From positions 1 to 64,000 of the forward strand of contig NZ_JACHEH010000002.1 in assembly GCF_014201415.1 (NCBI RefSeq): a DNA stretch of 64,000 nucleotides, read 5' to 3'. Both the position numbers and the translations under genes were made by a program. The notes beneath the pieces are model-generated. The model did no database searches. It was not told the DNA's origin and saw only the letters and a list, made by a program, of their open reading frames with translations. Positions within the stretch are counted from its first letter, which is position 1. The number at the start of each line of letters is the position of its first letter. Source of the stretch: Chelatococcus composti. GTDB taxonomy: Bacteria; Pseudomonadota; Alphaproteobacteria; Rhizobiales; Beijerinckiaceae. This document shows, piece after piece, positions 1 to 9,181 of this stretch.

Positions 1-78
1 TTTCCATCAGGTTGAGCTTGAACAACCCGACCCTACCGGAAAAACACTGGTGACCGACGCTATCCTGCTACACCACGC

Positions 79-1370
79 CCCGGGACATCATCGAGGCATC
101 TCTGCCTCGGATGCTGGTACGGGTGCAAGCCGGGGCAGCCAAACGTGGGGCTGCTTCAATGAGGCCGAGGCATCTCTGCCTCGGATGCCGCGGTGATCGC
201 GCTCTACACCATCATTCTGATCCGGGAGCTTCAATGAGGCCGAGGCATCTCTGCCTCGGATGCTTGAACCATTCCTCGAATTCGTCCTGCGACATGCTCG
301 CGCTTCAATGAGGCCGAGGCATCTCTGCCTCGGATGCCGAGAAAGCGCAGCTCATGGCAAACGGGCCGGCGTGGCTTCAATGAGGCCGAGGCATCTCTGC
401 CTCGGATGCGGCGCGAGGCCGGCATGATGTGATCGAAGAAGTTCTCGCTTCAATGAGGCCGAGGCATCTCTGCCTCGGATGCTTCGCGGGGCATTGCTTC
501 GCGGGCGTAGTCGTAGCGGCGGCGCTTCAATGAGGCCGAGGCATCTCTGCCTCGGATGCTCGCCACGCAGGGTTTCGGGCAGGAAGAGTGGAACCTGCTT
601 CAATGAGGCCGAGGCATCTCTGCCTCGGATGCGGCCGCGCCGCGCAGGTGGTCGGGGTGGTGGTGGCCGTGCTTCAATGAGGCCGAGGCATCTCTGCCTC
701 GGATGCGGCTCCGCTCCCTGCAGAAGATGGACGCTGCTACCGCGCTTCAATGAGGCCGAGGCATCTCTGCCTCGGATGCCTCGCCTATCAGCGCCGGGGC
801 GTGGGGGAGGATGATCGGTTGCTTCAATGAGGCCGAGGCATCTCTGCCTCGGATGCCATGCTTTATCTTGGCGTGAACTTCGGGCAAATACTGGCTTCAA
901 TGAGGCCGAGGCATCTCTGCCTCGGATGCGTCCTCGCGGATCGCGTCGATCACGTCAGCGTCGTCGCTTCAATGAGGCCGAGGCATCTCTGCCTCGGATG
1001 CGAGGGCGGCACGGTCATCGACATCGGCGCCTCGACGGGCTTCAATGAGGCCGAGGCATCTCTGCCTCGGATGCGCCGCCGGCTCGCGGTACATGATGCC
1101 AAGGTCGGGCGGGGCTTCAATGAGGCCGAGGCATCTCTGCCTCGGATGCCGCGCCGCCAGCGAACCAGCATCGAGCGGCGCCTGTCCGCTTCAATGAGGC
1201 CGAGGCATCTCTGCCTCGGATGCCTGCTCTAGGTCAAGCTATTGAGAACAATGTTCCAATGCTTCAATGAGGCCGAGGCATCTCTGCCTCGGATGCGTCC
1301 GGTACGGCACGTAGTGCTTGCCGAGGTCGACGCCGCTTCAATGAGGCCGAGGCATCTCTGCCTCGGATGC
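79..1370 (-). CRISPR. Type I-G CRISPR array, 18 repeats, 17 spacers
   Basis: Seventeen identical 36-bp repeats start at 153, 228, 302, 374, 447, 524, 597, 671, 744, 821, 894, 966, 1039, 1114, 1188, 1261 and 1335. A degenerate copy at 79-114 keeps only its last 23 bases. Spacers are 36-41 bp. The degenerate copy marks the old, leader-distal end, so the leader is on the right and transcription runs leftward, like the cas genes. In that orientation the repeat ends in ATTGAAGC, a typical type I 3' handle, and holds an 8-bp perfect stem (CCGAGGCA/TGCCTCGG) closed by GAGA, a GNRA tetraloop. The repeats are not diverged apart from the terminal copy, which fits a maintained array. Confidence 0.98.
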
Positions 1371-1636
1371 TCCTACGCTACAACCCGTTGAATATTCAGG
1401 CAACCCTGCCACGATTTCGACCACCCCTGATCAGGGACAAGCAAAGCGTGCCGAACTCCCCGCATAATCCTATCAACGATATCAAATAGCAAACGATTCC
1501 AATATCTAAGCGGAATCGAGCGGGGGCGGGGTTTCCAACGGCACTTCGCCGATCGAAAGCCGCCGGCAGCGGCGGAACGCCTTCAGCCAGCCCGACCTCC
1601 CCGTTTCTGGAACCGCAGCGATCTTATGAGATTCCA
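1371..1636 (-). promoter_or_regulatory. CRISPR leader region
   Basis: This 266-bp gap lies between the last perfect repeat and the 3' end of cas2. It is more AT-rich than its surroundings around 1440-1510 and holds no convincing ORF. Its place at the non-degenerate end of the array makes it the leader, where transcription starts and new spacers are added. The exact promoter is not identified. Confidence 0.7.
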
Positions 1637-1930
1637 CTAGATGACTGTAGCGCGACGCTCGATTTTGGCGAACGTCTTACCGATGCTCTCCACAGCCAGT
1701 TCGATCCTGTCCGCAGGCCCAACATCAATCAGAAGCACGTGGTCCTCGCCATTTCTGACGAGCTCACGCAGCCGTGTCTCGAGTTCGGCGCGGCGCCGCC
1801 GCGTGAGGCGGCACTGGAAAACGGAAAGCTGCAGCCACTCACCGTATCCATGCATGACCTTGAACACGCGCCGCCAGCGTTTTGCGTCCGAAATGTCGTA
1901 AGTCACGATAAACAGGCGTTCGTCCGTCAT
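1637..1930 (-). CDS. cas2: CRISPR-associated endonuclease Cas2
   Basis: This 97-residue protein has the usual Cas2 length and opens with the family pattern of a beta strand ending in YDI (FIVTYDISD, about residues 7-15), which carries the conserved Asp. The GYGEWLQLSVFQC stretch (about 29-41) is the second Cas2 signature. Cas2 dimers bridge two Cas1 dimers in the spacer-integration complex. The gene is last in the cas operon, 9 bp after the cas4-cas1 fusion, and directly precedes the leader and array on the same strand. Nothing suggests inactivation. Confidence 0.96.
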   Translation of the reverse strand: MTDERLFIVTYDISDAKRWRRVFKVMHGYGEWLQLSVFQCRLTRRRRAELETRLRELVRNGEDHVLLIDVGPADRIELAVESIGKTFAKIERRATVI

Positions 1931-1939
1931 CTGGCTTGC

Positions 1940-3679
1940 TCAGCGCGGCAAAAAATGCGGGTAGCTTGGCAGCTCGCCAAGCAGGAAGCGTGAGAGCAGC
2001 CGCGCCTGGATCAGCAACATGCGGCGCATGCTCACCTGGTAGCCGAAGACGGGATGTGTCGTCTCCTGCGACAGCCGGCGCTCGAATGCTCCCACAAAAC
2101 GGCGGCGCCCCGCCTGAGTGAACGCGGTGCCCGTGACCGCCACCACGAAATCGTTCGGCCCGACCTCGCCGGTGTTGATCGCCGACAGCACGACGGAATC
2201 GGCGATGATCGCGCGGAACGGCTCCATAATATCGAGAGCCAGCGCCGGGCGGCCGTAACGTGGCGCGTGGTAGAAGCCGCGATAGGGATCGAGACCAACC
2301 GAAGCGAGCGTGATCGTCAGATGCCTGGTCAGCATTGCGTAGGCCAGCGACAACATCGCGTTGACCGGATCCGTAGGCGGTCGCCGATTGCGGGCCTCGA
2401 AGCGGAACGGCGCCAATTCACCGGAGACTTTCGTGTCCCTGGGCGGTTTCAACAGGCTCGCGAAGGCACGGAAATAGACAGCCGCCGCATCGCCTTCAAT
2501 GCCGAGAAGCTGGGTCAGCGTCGTTGCACCATTGGCGGACTGTCTCGCAGCAGAGAGCCGGTCGAGAGCCGCCTGCCTGTCCTCTGCCGTTCCGCGCCAG
2601 TTGCGTCGAAGGATGGTACGCTGGTTCGCAATCTTTGCCGCGACTAGGTCTTTTGCAAACCTGAGGCACGCGGCTTCGTCAAAGCTCATACGATATTGTG
2701 CCGTGCGGACTTCGACATTGCGGTGACCGATGCCGTGGGCGACGCCGCGAAACCAGCCGCTGTGGCTGTGGAAGGTCACGGGAATCTCGCGCTCGAGCAG
2801 CGCCGTAAGCGCCGGCGTCGTGATCGAGACATTGCCGAACAGCGCCACATCCGAGATGTCGATGAGGCGCACCAGCGTCTCGCCCTGCTCCTCATCGACG
2901 ATCTTGAGCGCCTCGCCCTCCTTGCCGATCCGCGCATGCTGGGACTGCACGACGAGTGGCAGCGCTTCGTCAGGTGGAACGGCGATCGTGCGCGGCGCGA
3001 TTGAGGAGCCTGAAAGGGCCCGCATTTCGTCCGGCAGACACACCGTCACAAGCGCACAGCGCGGGCATTTCGGGCTGTCCTTGAGCGGCGGTGGAATGCG
3101 GCTTTGCGAGACCGTGAGGCGCAGCTCGCTGACCGCCGTCCGCGCTGCCATGCGCAGGGAATCATCAAGCGCTATGCGCACCCTTTCCCTGCTCTCGGCA
3201 TAGTAGATGGCGCCTTCTTTGACGCGGTAGCCATGCTCCTCGAGAAGTAGCGCCTGCAGGCAGATCTGGATGCGCTCCGGCTCATATGCCCCCTGTGCCA
3301 CATGTGGGCGCTTGCCGCGCTTGTAATCGACAGGTGTGACGGCACCGTCCTCTGCCTCGGCAATGTCGAGCTTGGCAATGACGCCCATCTTCGTCGAGGA
3401 GAGCGTAAGCGAGCGACTGACGATCTTGTCGTCCTCCGGTGCTCCATCGCCTTCGAGCGTCTGCGGCGCCGGCAGCGGCGCATTGGGCCTGTCGACGCGC
3501 GCGTGAACGCGTTTGCCTTCGACCGTATCGCCAGTTTCCGCCCACTCGCCCTGCGCCCACATGAGATAGGCAAGTCGCGGGCAGTACACGAACTCGTTCA
3601 CCATTCGCGCCGGGATCAGTGGCATGTCGCCGCTGATGGGTGGTGCGGGAAGGTGGAGCTCGAGTTGGGGATCGGTCAT
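1940..3679 (-). CDS. cas4-cas1: Cas4-Cas1 fusion protein, spacer acquisition
   Basis: This 579-residue fusion is characteristic of type I-G. The Cas4 part (about 20-220) is a RecB-like nuclease with Asp105, Asp118 and Lys120 as likely catalytic residues, and with Cys33, Cys205, Cys208 and Cys214 placed to bind an Fe-S cluster. The Cas1 part (about 228-579) has the integrase metal ligands Glu395 (LLGIEG), His471 (GFYHAP) and Asp483 (ALDIMEPF). Cas4 selects and trims PAM-bearing prespacers and Cas1 joins them to the array with Cas2. The gene starts 9 bp after csb3 and ends 9 bp before cas2. All key residues are present, so acquisition should be functional. Confidence 0.96.
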   Translation of the reverse strand: MTDPQLELHLPAPPISGDMPLIPARMVNEFVYCPRLAYLMWAQGEWAETGDTVEGKRVHARVDRPNAPLPAPQTLEGDGAPEDDKIVSRSLTLSSTKMGVIAKLDIAEAEDGAVTPVDYKRGKRPHVAQGAYEPERIQICLQALLLEEHGYRVKEGAIYYAESRERVRIALDDSLRMAARTAVSELRLTVSQSRIPPPLKDSPKCPRCALVTVCLPDEMRALSGSSIAPRTIAVPPDEALPLVVQSQHARIGKEGEALKIVDEEQGETLVRLIDISDVALFGNVSITTPALTALLEREIPVTFHSHSGWFRGVAHGIGHRNVEVRTAQYRMSFDEAACLRFAKDLVAAKIANQRTILRRNWRGTAEDRQAALDRLSAARQSANGATTLTQLLGIEGDAAAVYFRAFASLLKPPRDTKVSGELAPFRFEARNRRPPTDPVNAMLSLAYAMLTRHLTITLASVGLDPYRGFYHAPRYGRPALALDIMEPFRAIIADSVVLSAINTGEVGPNDFVVAVTGTAFTQAGRRRFVGAFERRLSQETTHPVFGYQVSMRRMLLIQARLLSRFLLGELPSYPHFLPR

Positions 3680-3688
3680 GGCCTTGGT

Positions 3689-4663
3689 TCAGCCGTGCTG
3701 CGGCCTCCCCCGCGCAAAGTTGATGAACTTGCCGACCGAGATGCGCTCGGCGACCAGCACATGATCGACACCGAGATGCGAAAGCCCTTCCGGCTCACGA
3801 AGGTCAGGATGGCTCAGCAGCGCACGGATCGCTGCAAGCGTCGCAGGATCCCGCCAGATAGGGATGGCAAAGGAGAAGCCATCACGACCGCTCGTACCTC
3901 CAATGATCGCGGGGCGGGCTCGACCTGCTCGCACCTCCGGAACAACGGTCAGCGCCGCGAGGCCCACGGCGGCGAGCTGGTTTGCGCCATGCTGGGTGCC
4001 GCCCTTGTAGGCATCGTCGGTCGGATCGCCCGCCATCAGCGCGTAGCGGACATCCTCGGCAGGATCCCAGCGGAAGGAAGGTGTCGGGTCCTGCCGATGC
4101 CAGGGGGCGAACAAGGCCTCGGCCAGGCACTGTGCGGCAGACAGGGCCACCGCCTTCTTGCCCTTTCCCCGCGGGGGTGGCGCGGGCTCGCGCGGCACAG
4201 CGGCGATGCGCTCGAGAAAGTGCTGATGCCCCTGACCGAACATGAGGCACAGCGGCGTCGGATCGATCGGCTCCACCTTGTCGTTCTTGACGGCCCCGTC
4301 GCTCATCAGCGCCGCAAGGAGGTCGATACGCTCCCGGCAATCGCGGGAAGACGCCCGGGCTTCTTGCGTGAGAAGCTTCCGCGCATCCTCACGGGCGTAA
4401 TTGAGATCCTTGCGGGAACCGAAATCATGGGCCTGCGCGAGCTGCTCGACACCCTTCGCGGCGAGTTCGGCAACCTCGTCCGTGGTGGCGGCCTTTGCGA
4501 GAAACAGCCGCGGCCGCAACGGCGGCGCGTCGAGATCCCAGGCAGCGCGCGGATAAAGCTCCCTGTCGGCCGCCTCCAGCGCCCGCAGCAGCCCCAGCAG
4601 TGCGAGGAAGGCGAGGAGGTTGTCCGGCTCCAGTCCGTCGAGGCGATGGGATGTGGTGGTCAT
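3689..4663 (-). CDS. csb3: Type I-G Cas8-like large subunit, Csb3 (GSU0052-like)
   Basis: This 324-residue protein begins with a short helix-rich signature (LDGLEPDNLLAFLALLGLLR, about residues 8-27) shared by small Cas8-type subunits. The later GGTQHGANQLAAVGLAAL stretch and the C-terminal GVDHVLVAERISVGKF also fit Csb3. In Cascade the large subunit reads the PAM and recruits Cas3. The gene overlaps the end of cas3 by 4 bp (ATGA) and precedes cas4-cas1 by 9 bp, the gene order of GSU0052-type loci. Assignment rests on family resemblance and position. A second, unrelated-looking Cas8 type (csx17) exists only as a fragment at 11900. Confidence 0.8.
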   Translation of the reverse strand: MTTTSHRLDGLEPDNLLAFLALLGLLRALEAADRELYPRAAWDLDAPPLRPRLFLAKAATTDEVAELAAKGVEQLAQAHDFGSRKDLNYAREDARKLLTQEARASSRDCRERIDLLAALMSDGAVKNDKVEPIDPTPLCLMFGQGHQHFLERIAAVPREPAPPPRGKGKKAVALSAAQCLAEALFAPWHRQDPTPSFRWDPAEDVRYALMAGDPTDDAYKGGTQHGANQLAAVGLAALTVVPEVRAGRARPAIIGGTSGRDGFSFAIPIWRDPATLAAIRALLSHPDLREPEGLSHLGVDHVLVAERISVGKFINFARGRPQHG

Positions 4664-7659
4664 CGCGCCTCCCCAAGGATGCGCTCGCGGGCGTCTTCGG
4701 ACGCCCGGTGGTCAGCAAGCCGCAGGATCGCCTCTAGCCGTGCCAGTTCCCACACGCCATAGCGCGCCTTGAGCCGCGCGAAGAGAGACGGCCAGTCGAG
4801 CCCATTCCAGTCGAAGGCCAACGACTGCGGGCCGACGTAGGGCAGCGTGTCGGTCGGATCCTCATGCGGGAAGAGCGGCCGGCCGCACCCATGGTGCGTG
4901 CCGATGAGCCAGAGGACGAGATCGGGATCGCTGGCCTCCATGAGGCGCGCGTCGTCCCGGGCAAGCCGCACCGACAGCGCCTCGTGCCGCCAGCGAGGCG
5001 GCAGGCCGGCCTTCTCGCGCGCGATGGGCGGCAGCGGGCGGCCCGACTTGGCGAGAACATCGGCCTCATCATCGGGATTGCCCCCCAGCGGATCGCCGAA
5101 ATGCATCCAGGCCTGGAAGCGCGGATCGGCCTTGCCGAGGTCGTGGAGGCTTGCGGCGAGCCCGAGGTCCGCCGCGTAGGCAGGCGGCAGGCCGACGAGG
5201 CGTGCAAACTCTTCCGCCTTGGCTTCCACATCCTCGGCGTGCTGCCTGAGCGACACTGGCATGCCGAAGATGGAGCCGGCCGTGTCGTCCTCGGTCGAGC
5301 TCGTTCCGCCCCCCTCGTCCTCCGCGTTCTCCTTCGCCGCGTCGGCAATGCCGAAGGGCGCCACCAGGACGACACCGCGCGGTTCACCGTTCTCGTTCTC
5401 GCCATAGACCCCGAAGTCGACGACGATCCTCTGCCGCCTGGCGGTGCCCAGCCGCTCGAGCGCCTGACGGAGCCCCTCCGGCAGATCGAGCTCCAGCAGC
5501 GCCTGCCGCACATTCTGCGCGCGCTCGGCGCGCAATGTCGCGAGCATGCCGGCGAGCGCCCCCTCGCTTACGCGACCTTCCAGCAAGCCCGGCGCAACCC
5601 GCACGACGAAACGTCTTCTCGCAAAGGGCTCGGCCGCCTTCTGCGCCACATCGATGGTATCGACCTTGCTTACCGGGTTCCAGCCGAAGCCGTCCACGCC
5701 GCCGTAGCTCGCCGGCACGACTATGGTGTCACCGGGACGCAGATCGGACGGCGCGACCCACTGCGACCGCTCGTCTTCCCCCTTCCAGCGGAAGACCTTC
5801 CTCCCGCCCGCCCCCTCATCATCGCCAGCGCGCGCCGGAACATCGGCCAGATCCCCGGCCGACGCCCCGCGCTCCTCAAGCCAGCGCCGCACGGCCCACA
5901 GAGGCAGCTCGACGGCTTCGCCCGGTCGCAGCGGCACGAGCGTCAGCAGGCGGGCGACGTTCTGGTCTTTCCACTCAGGATTGACGTCTGCCCGCCAGAC
6001 GACTGTGATCGCATCCGGCTGACGGACCGGACCATGCAGATAGAGCGCCACCTCTGGGTCCGCGGCCGGGATGGGCGAGGTCTGGCTCAGCAGATCAAGG
6101 TGAGCTGGCAGCAGAACCGGCGCGTCGGGTTTCTCCGTCAGAGCCTCGGAAGGCGGCCGCAGCGCTTTCATCGCCTCAATGCCGAAGTCAACGAAAGCAT
6201 CGCCCTTCTTCGGCGGCTTTGTCGCGACCGCCTCGAGCCAGGTCCACGCCGACTTGATCGCTTTTCCATAGACGGGATCGTCCGTGCGCGCGGCAATGTC
6301 GGTCTTGTCCGCGACGATGGCGGCATAGGGCCTGATATCGCGCCCGGCACGGTTGAGCCGGCCGAAGCGCTGCCGCAGGCAATCGAGCGGCGCCGCCTCA
6401 GTGATGAGCCCGTCGAGATCGATGTCGACGCCCGCCTCGATGCACTGCGTCGCGACGACAATGAGCGGCCGGTCGAGCTCGCGCCTTTCGTCCGGCGCCC
6501 AGGCGCGTGTGCGGATCGGTTGCAGCCTTTCGGCGAGATCGTCCCGATCGACCGGCCGCGCCGGGCCGATCATCAGGATGATCTCGGGATGCGTGGCAGC
6601 CGCGCTTTCGTCGTCAGGGGGCGCGGCGAGCTCCTTCGACAGGCGTTCGAAGACGGCGCGGGCCCGCGCCACGCGATTGACGACGACGCCGATCGCCGGC
6701 CCGGGCGCGCCGTTCCCGGCATCCTCGAAGTGGCCGAGCGCCTTGCGAACCTCGGCGACGATCGCGGAGCAGCGGCGGGCAAGCTCGGCGTCGCCGCTGT
6801 CTCGCTCATCCCCTTCGCCCTCGGTTTCAGCCGCGCCCTTGCCCTTTCCGCATCCCTTTAGCGGCCCGCGAAGAATGGCCGGCTTCGCCGCTTCCAGACG
6901 CCGATTGAGGACCGGATTTGCCCTGTCCGCCTCGTCGAGCGCGAAGGCCTCCCCCGCCCTCTTCCCCGGCGTCGCGGTCAGCAGGGAGAACCCCCAAGGA
7001 GCGGCGATATCCCTCTCCCGCCAGCCCGGTCCGCGATAAAACGCCACCCAGCTCATCGTCTGCCGGAATGGCTCGGCAAGATGCGCCTCGTCCAGGAGGA
7101 TCAGGCAGTCGGATCCGACAAGGCCAGCATGGACCGGCTGCATGACGTCGCTGACACCGTAACCGCGGAACAGCAGCCGCGAGCCGATCTGATCGACCGT
7201 CGAGCACAGGACTGTCGGCTGTGACGGCGTGCGCGCCCAGTCGTTCTCGCGCGGAATGCCGCCGCGCAGCCGGCAGGCCATGAGCGGCGGCCCATCGCCG
7301 GAGAGCCGACGCAGGCGCTCGGCCACCCGTGCGGTGACGCTGCCCGGTGCGGCTGCGGCAAGCGCCGCCTCCAGCTTCCGCGCCCGCCCGAAAGCATCGT
7401 CCACCACCAGCCGGCGGTCGACGACAAAGGCGATGCGCACGGGCGCGCGCCGTTCCTCGCCGCGCTCCGCTTCGAGCGCCAGATGAAAGATCGCGATGTC
7501 GATGGCCGCCGTCTTGCCCGAGCCCGTGGGCAGGTCCAGCGTGTCCGGCCACGTCCCGTTTCGCGCCACGATCTCCGCGAGCAGGCACTTCTGCCAGGGG
7601 AACGGCGGGAATCCGTGGACCTCCTCGAAGAACGCCGCGAAGTCGTCAACGGGCAGCAT
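4660..7659 (-). CDS. cas3: Cas3 helicase-nuclease with C-terminal HD domain (type I-G)
   Basis: This 999-residue protein is the effector nuclease-helicase that degrades DNA marked by Cascade. Walker A (DLPTGSGKT) lies at about residues 42-50, the DEAH box at 190-193, and SF2 C-terminal motifs include QCIEAGVDIDLDG and RFGRLNRAG. The HD nuclease is C-terminal, with His839-Asp840 (HDLGKADPRF), the domain order known for type I-G rather than the N-terminal HD of most Cas3. I chose the ATG at 7659 because GGAGGGG lies just upstream; an in-frame start at 7704 has no such site. It overlaps csb2 by 14 bp and csb3 by 4 bp. Confidence 0.95.
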   Translation of the reverse strand: MLPVDDFAAFFEEVHGFPPFPWQKCLLAEIVARNGTWPDTLDLPTGSGKTAAIDIAIFHLALEAERGEERRAPVRIAFVVDRRLVVDDAFGRARKLEAALAAAAPGSVTARVAERLRRLSGDGPPLMACRLRGGIPRENDWARTPSQPTVLCSTVDQIGSRLLFRGYGVSDVMQPVHAGLVGSDCLILLDEAHLAEPFRQTMSWVAFYRGPGWRERDIAAPWGFSLLTATPGKRAGEAFALDEADRANPVLNRRLEAAKPAILRGPLKGCGKGKGAAETEGEGDERDSGDAELARRCSAIVAEVRKALGHFEDAGNGAPGPAIGVVVNRVARARAVFERLSKELAAPPDDESAAATHPEIILMIGPARPVDRDDLAERLQPIRTRAWAPDERRELDRPLIVVATQCIEAGVDIDLDGLITEAAPLDCLRQRFGRLNRAGRDIRPYAAIVADKTDIAARTDDPVYGKAIKSAWTWLEAVATKPPKKGDAFVDFGIEAMKALRPPSEALTEKPDAPVLLPAHLDLLSQTSPIPAADPEVALYLHGPVRQPDAITVVWRADVNPEWKDQNVARLLTLVPLRPGEAVELPLWAVRRWLEERGASAGDLADVPARAGDDEGAGGRKVFRWKGEDERSQWVAPSDLRPGDTIVVPASYGGVDGFGWNPVSKVDTIDVAQKAAEPFARRRFVVRVAPGLLEGRVSEGALAGMLATLRAERAQNVRQALLELDLPEGLRQALERLGTARRQRIVVDFGVYGENENGEPRGVVLVAPFGIADAAKENAEDEGGGTSSTEDDTAGSIFGMPVSLRQHAEDVEAKAEEFARLVGLPPAYAADLGLAASLHDLGKADPRFQAWMHFGDPLGGNPDDEADVLAKSGRPLPPIAREKAGLPPRWRHEALSVRLARDDARLMEASDPDLVLWLIGTHHGCGRPLFPHEDPTDTLPYVGPQSLAFDWNGLDWPSLFARLKARYGVWELARLEAILRLADHRASEDARERILGEAR

Positions 7660-9181
7660 CGTCCCCCCTCCGGTCGATCGGGAGGCACAGCCCCAACCCC
7701 ACAAAGCGCCCTGCCCCGAGGATCACCGGCCCTTCGACCGGCTCTGCGAAGCGGATCACGGCATGAGTAAGCTGACGGCTGGCGAGCGAGGGTGGCAGCC
7801 GCCAGTTCATCCAGCGCGGAGCCCTCCCCGACGGATAGGCGGACGGGGCGCCCTCGACCGCCGAATGCTTGTCGACCACAACCGCCTCGGGCTCGGGCAG
7901 CCCAATATTGCGGCAGGCGGTGGCGATCTGCTCCGCGGCCTCCTCGAGGCGCTCGGCCCCGCTTCGCTTGAGGTGGCGATCGAGCACGATTGGTGTCACA
8001 GTTGCGAAAATTCGCGCCGGCCGCGTGTAGCGTGCCGGATCGAGCGAGGCCGGCCCTGGGGGATCGAAGGTCAGCGCCATATCGACGCCGAAGGCTTGCT
8101 CGCGAGGCGTTCGCTCCTCAGACCTCACCTCGAGCACACGCCGCCCGGCTTGATCGATCTTCGTCAGTTGGCGAAGCGCCCGCCGGAACGCCCGTGTGTC
8201 GTCTGTCTCCGGCGCTCCCGGACGCGCGAGGATGCTCGTGCCGGCAGGCGGCACAAGCGCGAAGCCCATCACATGGCCGTCGGCATAGGGAAAGCCGGCA
8301 AAGGCCAGCGGCACGATGGCAAGATGCGGATTCCGGCTCGGCGAGCCATCAGGGGCATGGCCGCTGATGACTTCGGGAATGTCGTCGCCGAGGCCGATCT
8401 TCCGGTAGCCACTGAGCAGCGCGTCGCGCACCGTCCGCGCCACGAGGGCTGAAGCCCGGACGTCCGGCATGTCACCGCCCACATGCTCAAGGATCAGCCA
8501 CTGCCCGCCATCGGCAAAGACATTCGCTCGCGCTGTGGGTGGCGCGGGCCTCGGCAAAACCCGCATGCCCCTCTGCGGCCGGTCCTTCTTGTCAACAGAT
8601 TGCTCGAAGCGCGCATAAGCCGCGCGCAGTTCTTCGAGCCGCCCCCTGTAGACGCTGCGCCGGGGCATGGTAGCCTTCTCGAGGTCGACCACAGGGTCGA
8701 GCAAGAAGCGGCAACGCGTGAGACTCGTGGAATGGCCGACATAGGGAGTGTCGTGCGCAAGCGCCTGCAGGGCGGAGAAGGTCGCGTCGTCAGGCTGCGC
8801 CTTCGGCCAGCAAAGGCGGAGTACCGGATCATGCGGGCGCGCTGCGGGGAAACCGCCCGCACGCTCCTGCCGATTGCGCATGGCGGGCAGCACATGGCGG
8901 GCGTGCTTTTGTTTGGCGCTGCTTGCGTCATTCGCAGGGACGTAGACGGTCACGCCCCGCCGCCGCTCTGCGTCGGACGCGAAGAGGCTCGGGACCGCAA
9001 GCTCCTCCAGCCACTGCAGGGCGCGCAGCTCGTCCTCCCTCTCGCCGCGCGCGGCCCAGCTCGCGACGAGCGCGGAGAAGATGCGGTCCGGCTGCGGCGG
9101 CCAGTCCGGCTCTGTGCTGTCCGGTCCTACGGCGGCAAAGGCGACGCCCGAGAGAAATTCAATCTCTAGAACCAACGTCAT
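7646..9181 (-). CDS. csb2: Csb2, Cas5-Cas6 type protein (GSU0054 family)
   Basis: This 511-residue protein begins TLVLEIEFLSGVAFAA and then PDWPPQPDRIFSALVASW, the N-terminal RAMP signature of Csb2. The family combines a Cas5-like half with a Cas6-like half, so it should both cap the 5' end of the crRNA and process pre-crRNA at the repeat hairpin. A glycine-rich loop near the C-terminus (GPVILGAGRFVGLGLCLP) is typical of a RAMP. The ATG at 9181 starts the conserved region; an upstream in-frame ATG at 9202 would add seven residues. It overlaps csb1 by 23 bp and cas3 by 14 bp, so translation is probably coupled. Confidence 0.92.
   Translation of the reverse strand: MTLVLEIEFLSGVAFAAVGPDSTEPDWPPQPDRIFSALVASWAARGEREDELRALQWLEELAVPSLFASDAERRRGVTVYVPANDASSAKQKHARHVLPAMRNRQERAGGFPAARPHDPVLRLCWPKAQPDDATFSALQALAHDTPYVGHSTSLTRCRFLLDPVVDLEKATMPRRSVYRGRLEELRAAYARFEQSVDKKDRPQRGMRVLPRPAPPTARANVFADGGQWLILEHVGGDMPDVRASALVARTVRDALLSGYRKIGLGDDIPEVISGHAPDGSPSRNPHLAIVPLAFAGFPYADGHVMGFALVPPAGTSILARPGAPETDDTRAFRRALRQLTKIDQAGRRVLEVRSEERTPREQAFGVDMALTFDPPGPASLDPARYTRPARIFATVTPIVLDRHLKRSGAERLEEAAEQIATACRNIGLPEPEAVVVDKHSAVEGAPSAYPSGRAPRWMNWRLPPSLASRQLTHAVIRFAEPVEGPVILGAGRFVGLGLCLPIDRRGDDAAR

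Noticed and set aside
352-900. Long open frames with repeated IRGRDASASLK and RQRCLGLIE units across the array
   Set aside because: These are translations of the CRISPR repeat, not proteins.
4864-6861. 665-codon open frame on the plus strand opposite cas3
   Set aside because: Antisense shadow of a GC-rich gene with clear Cas3 motifs on the other strand.
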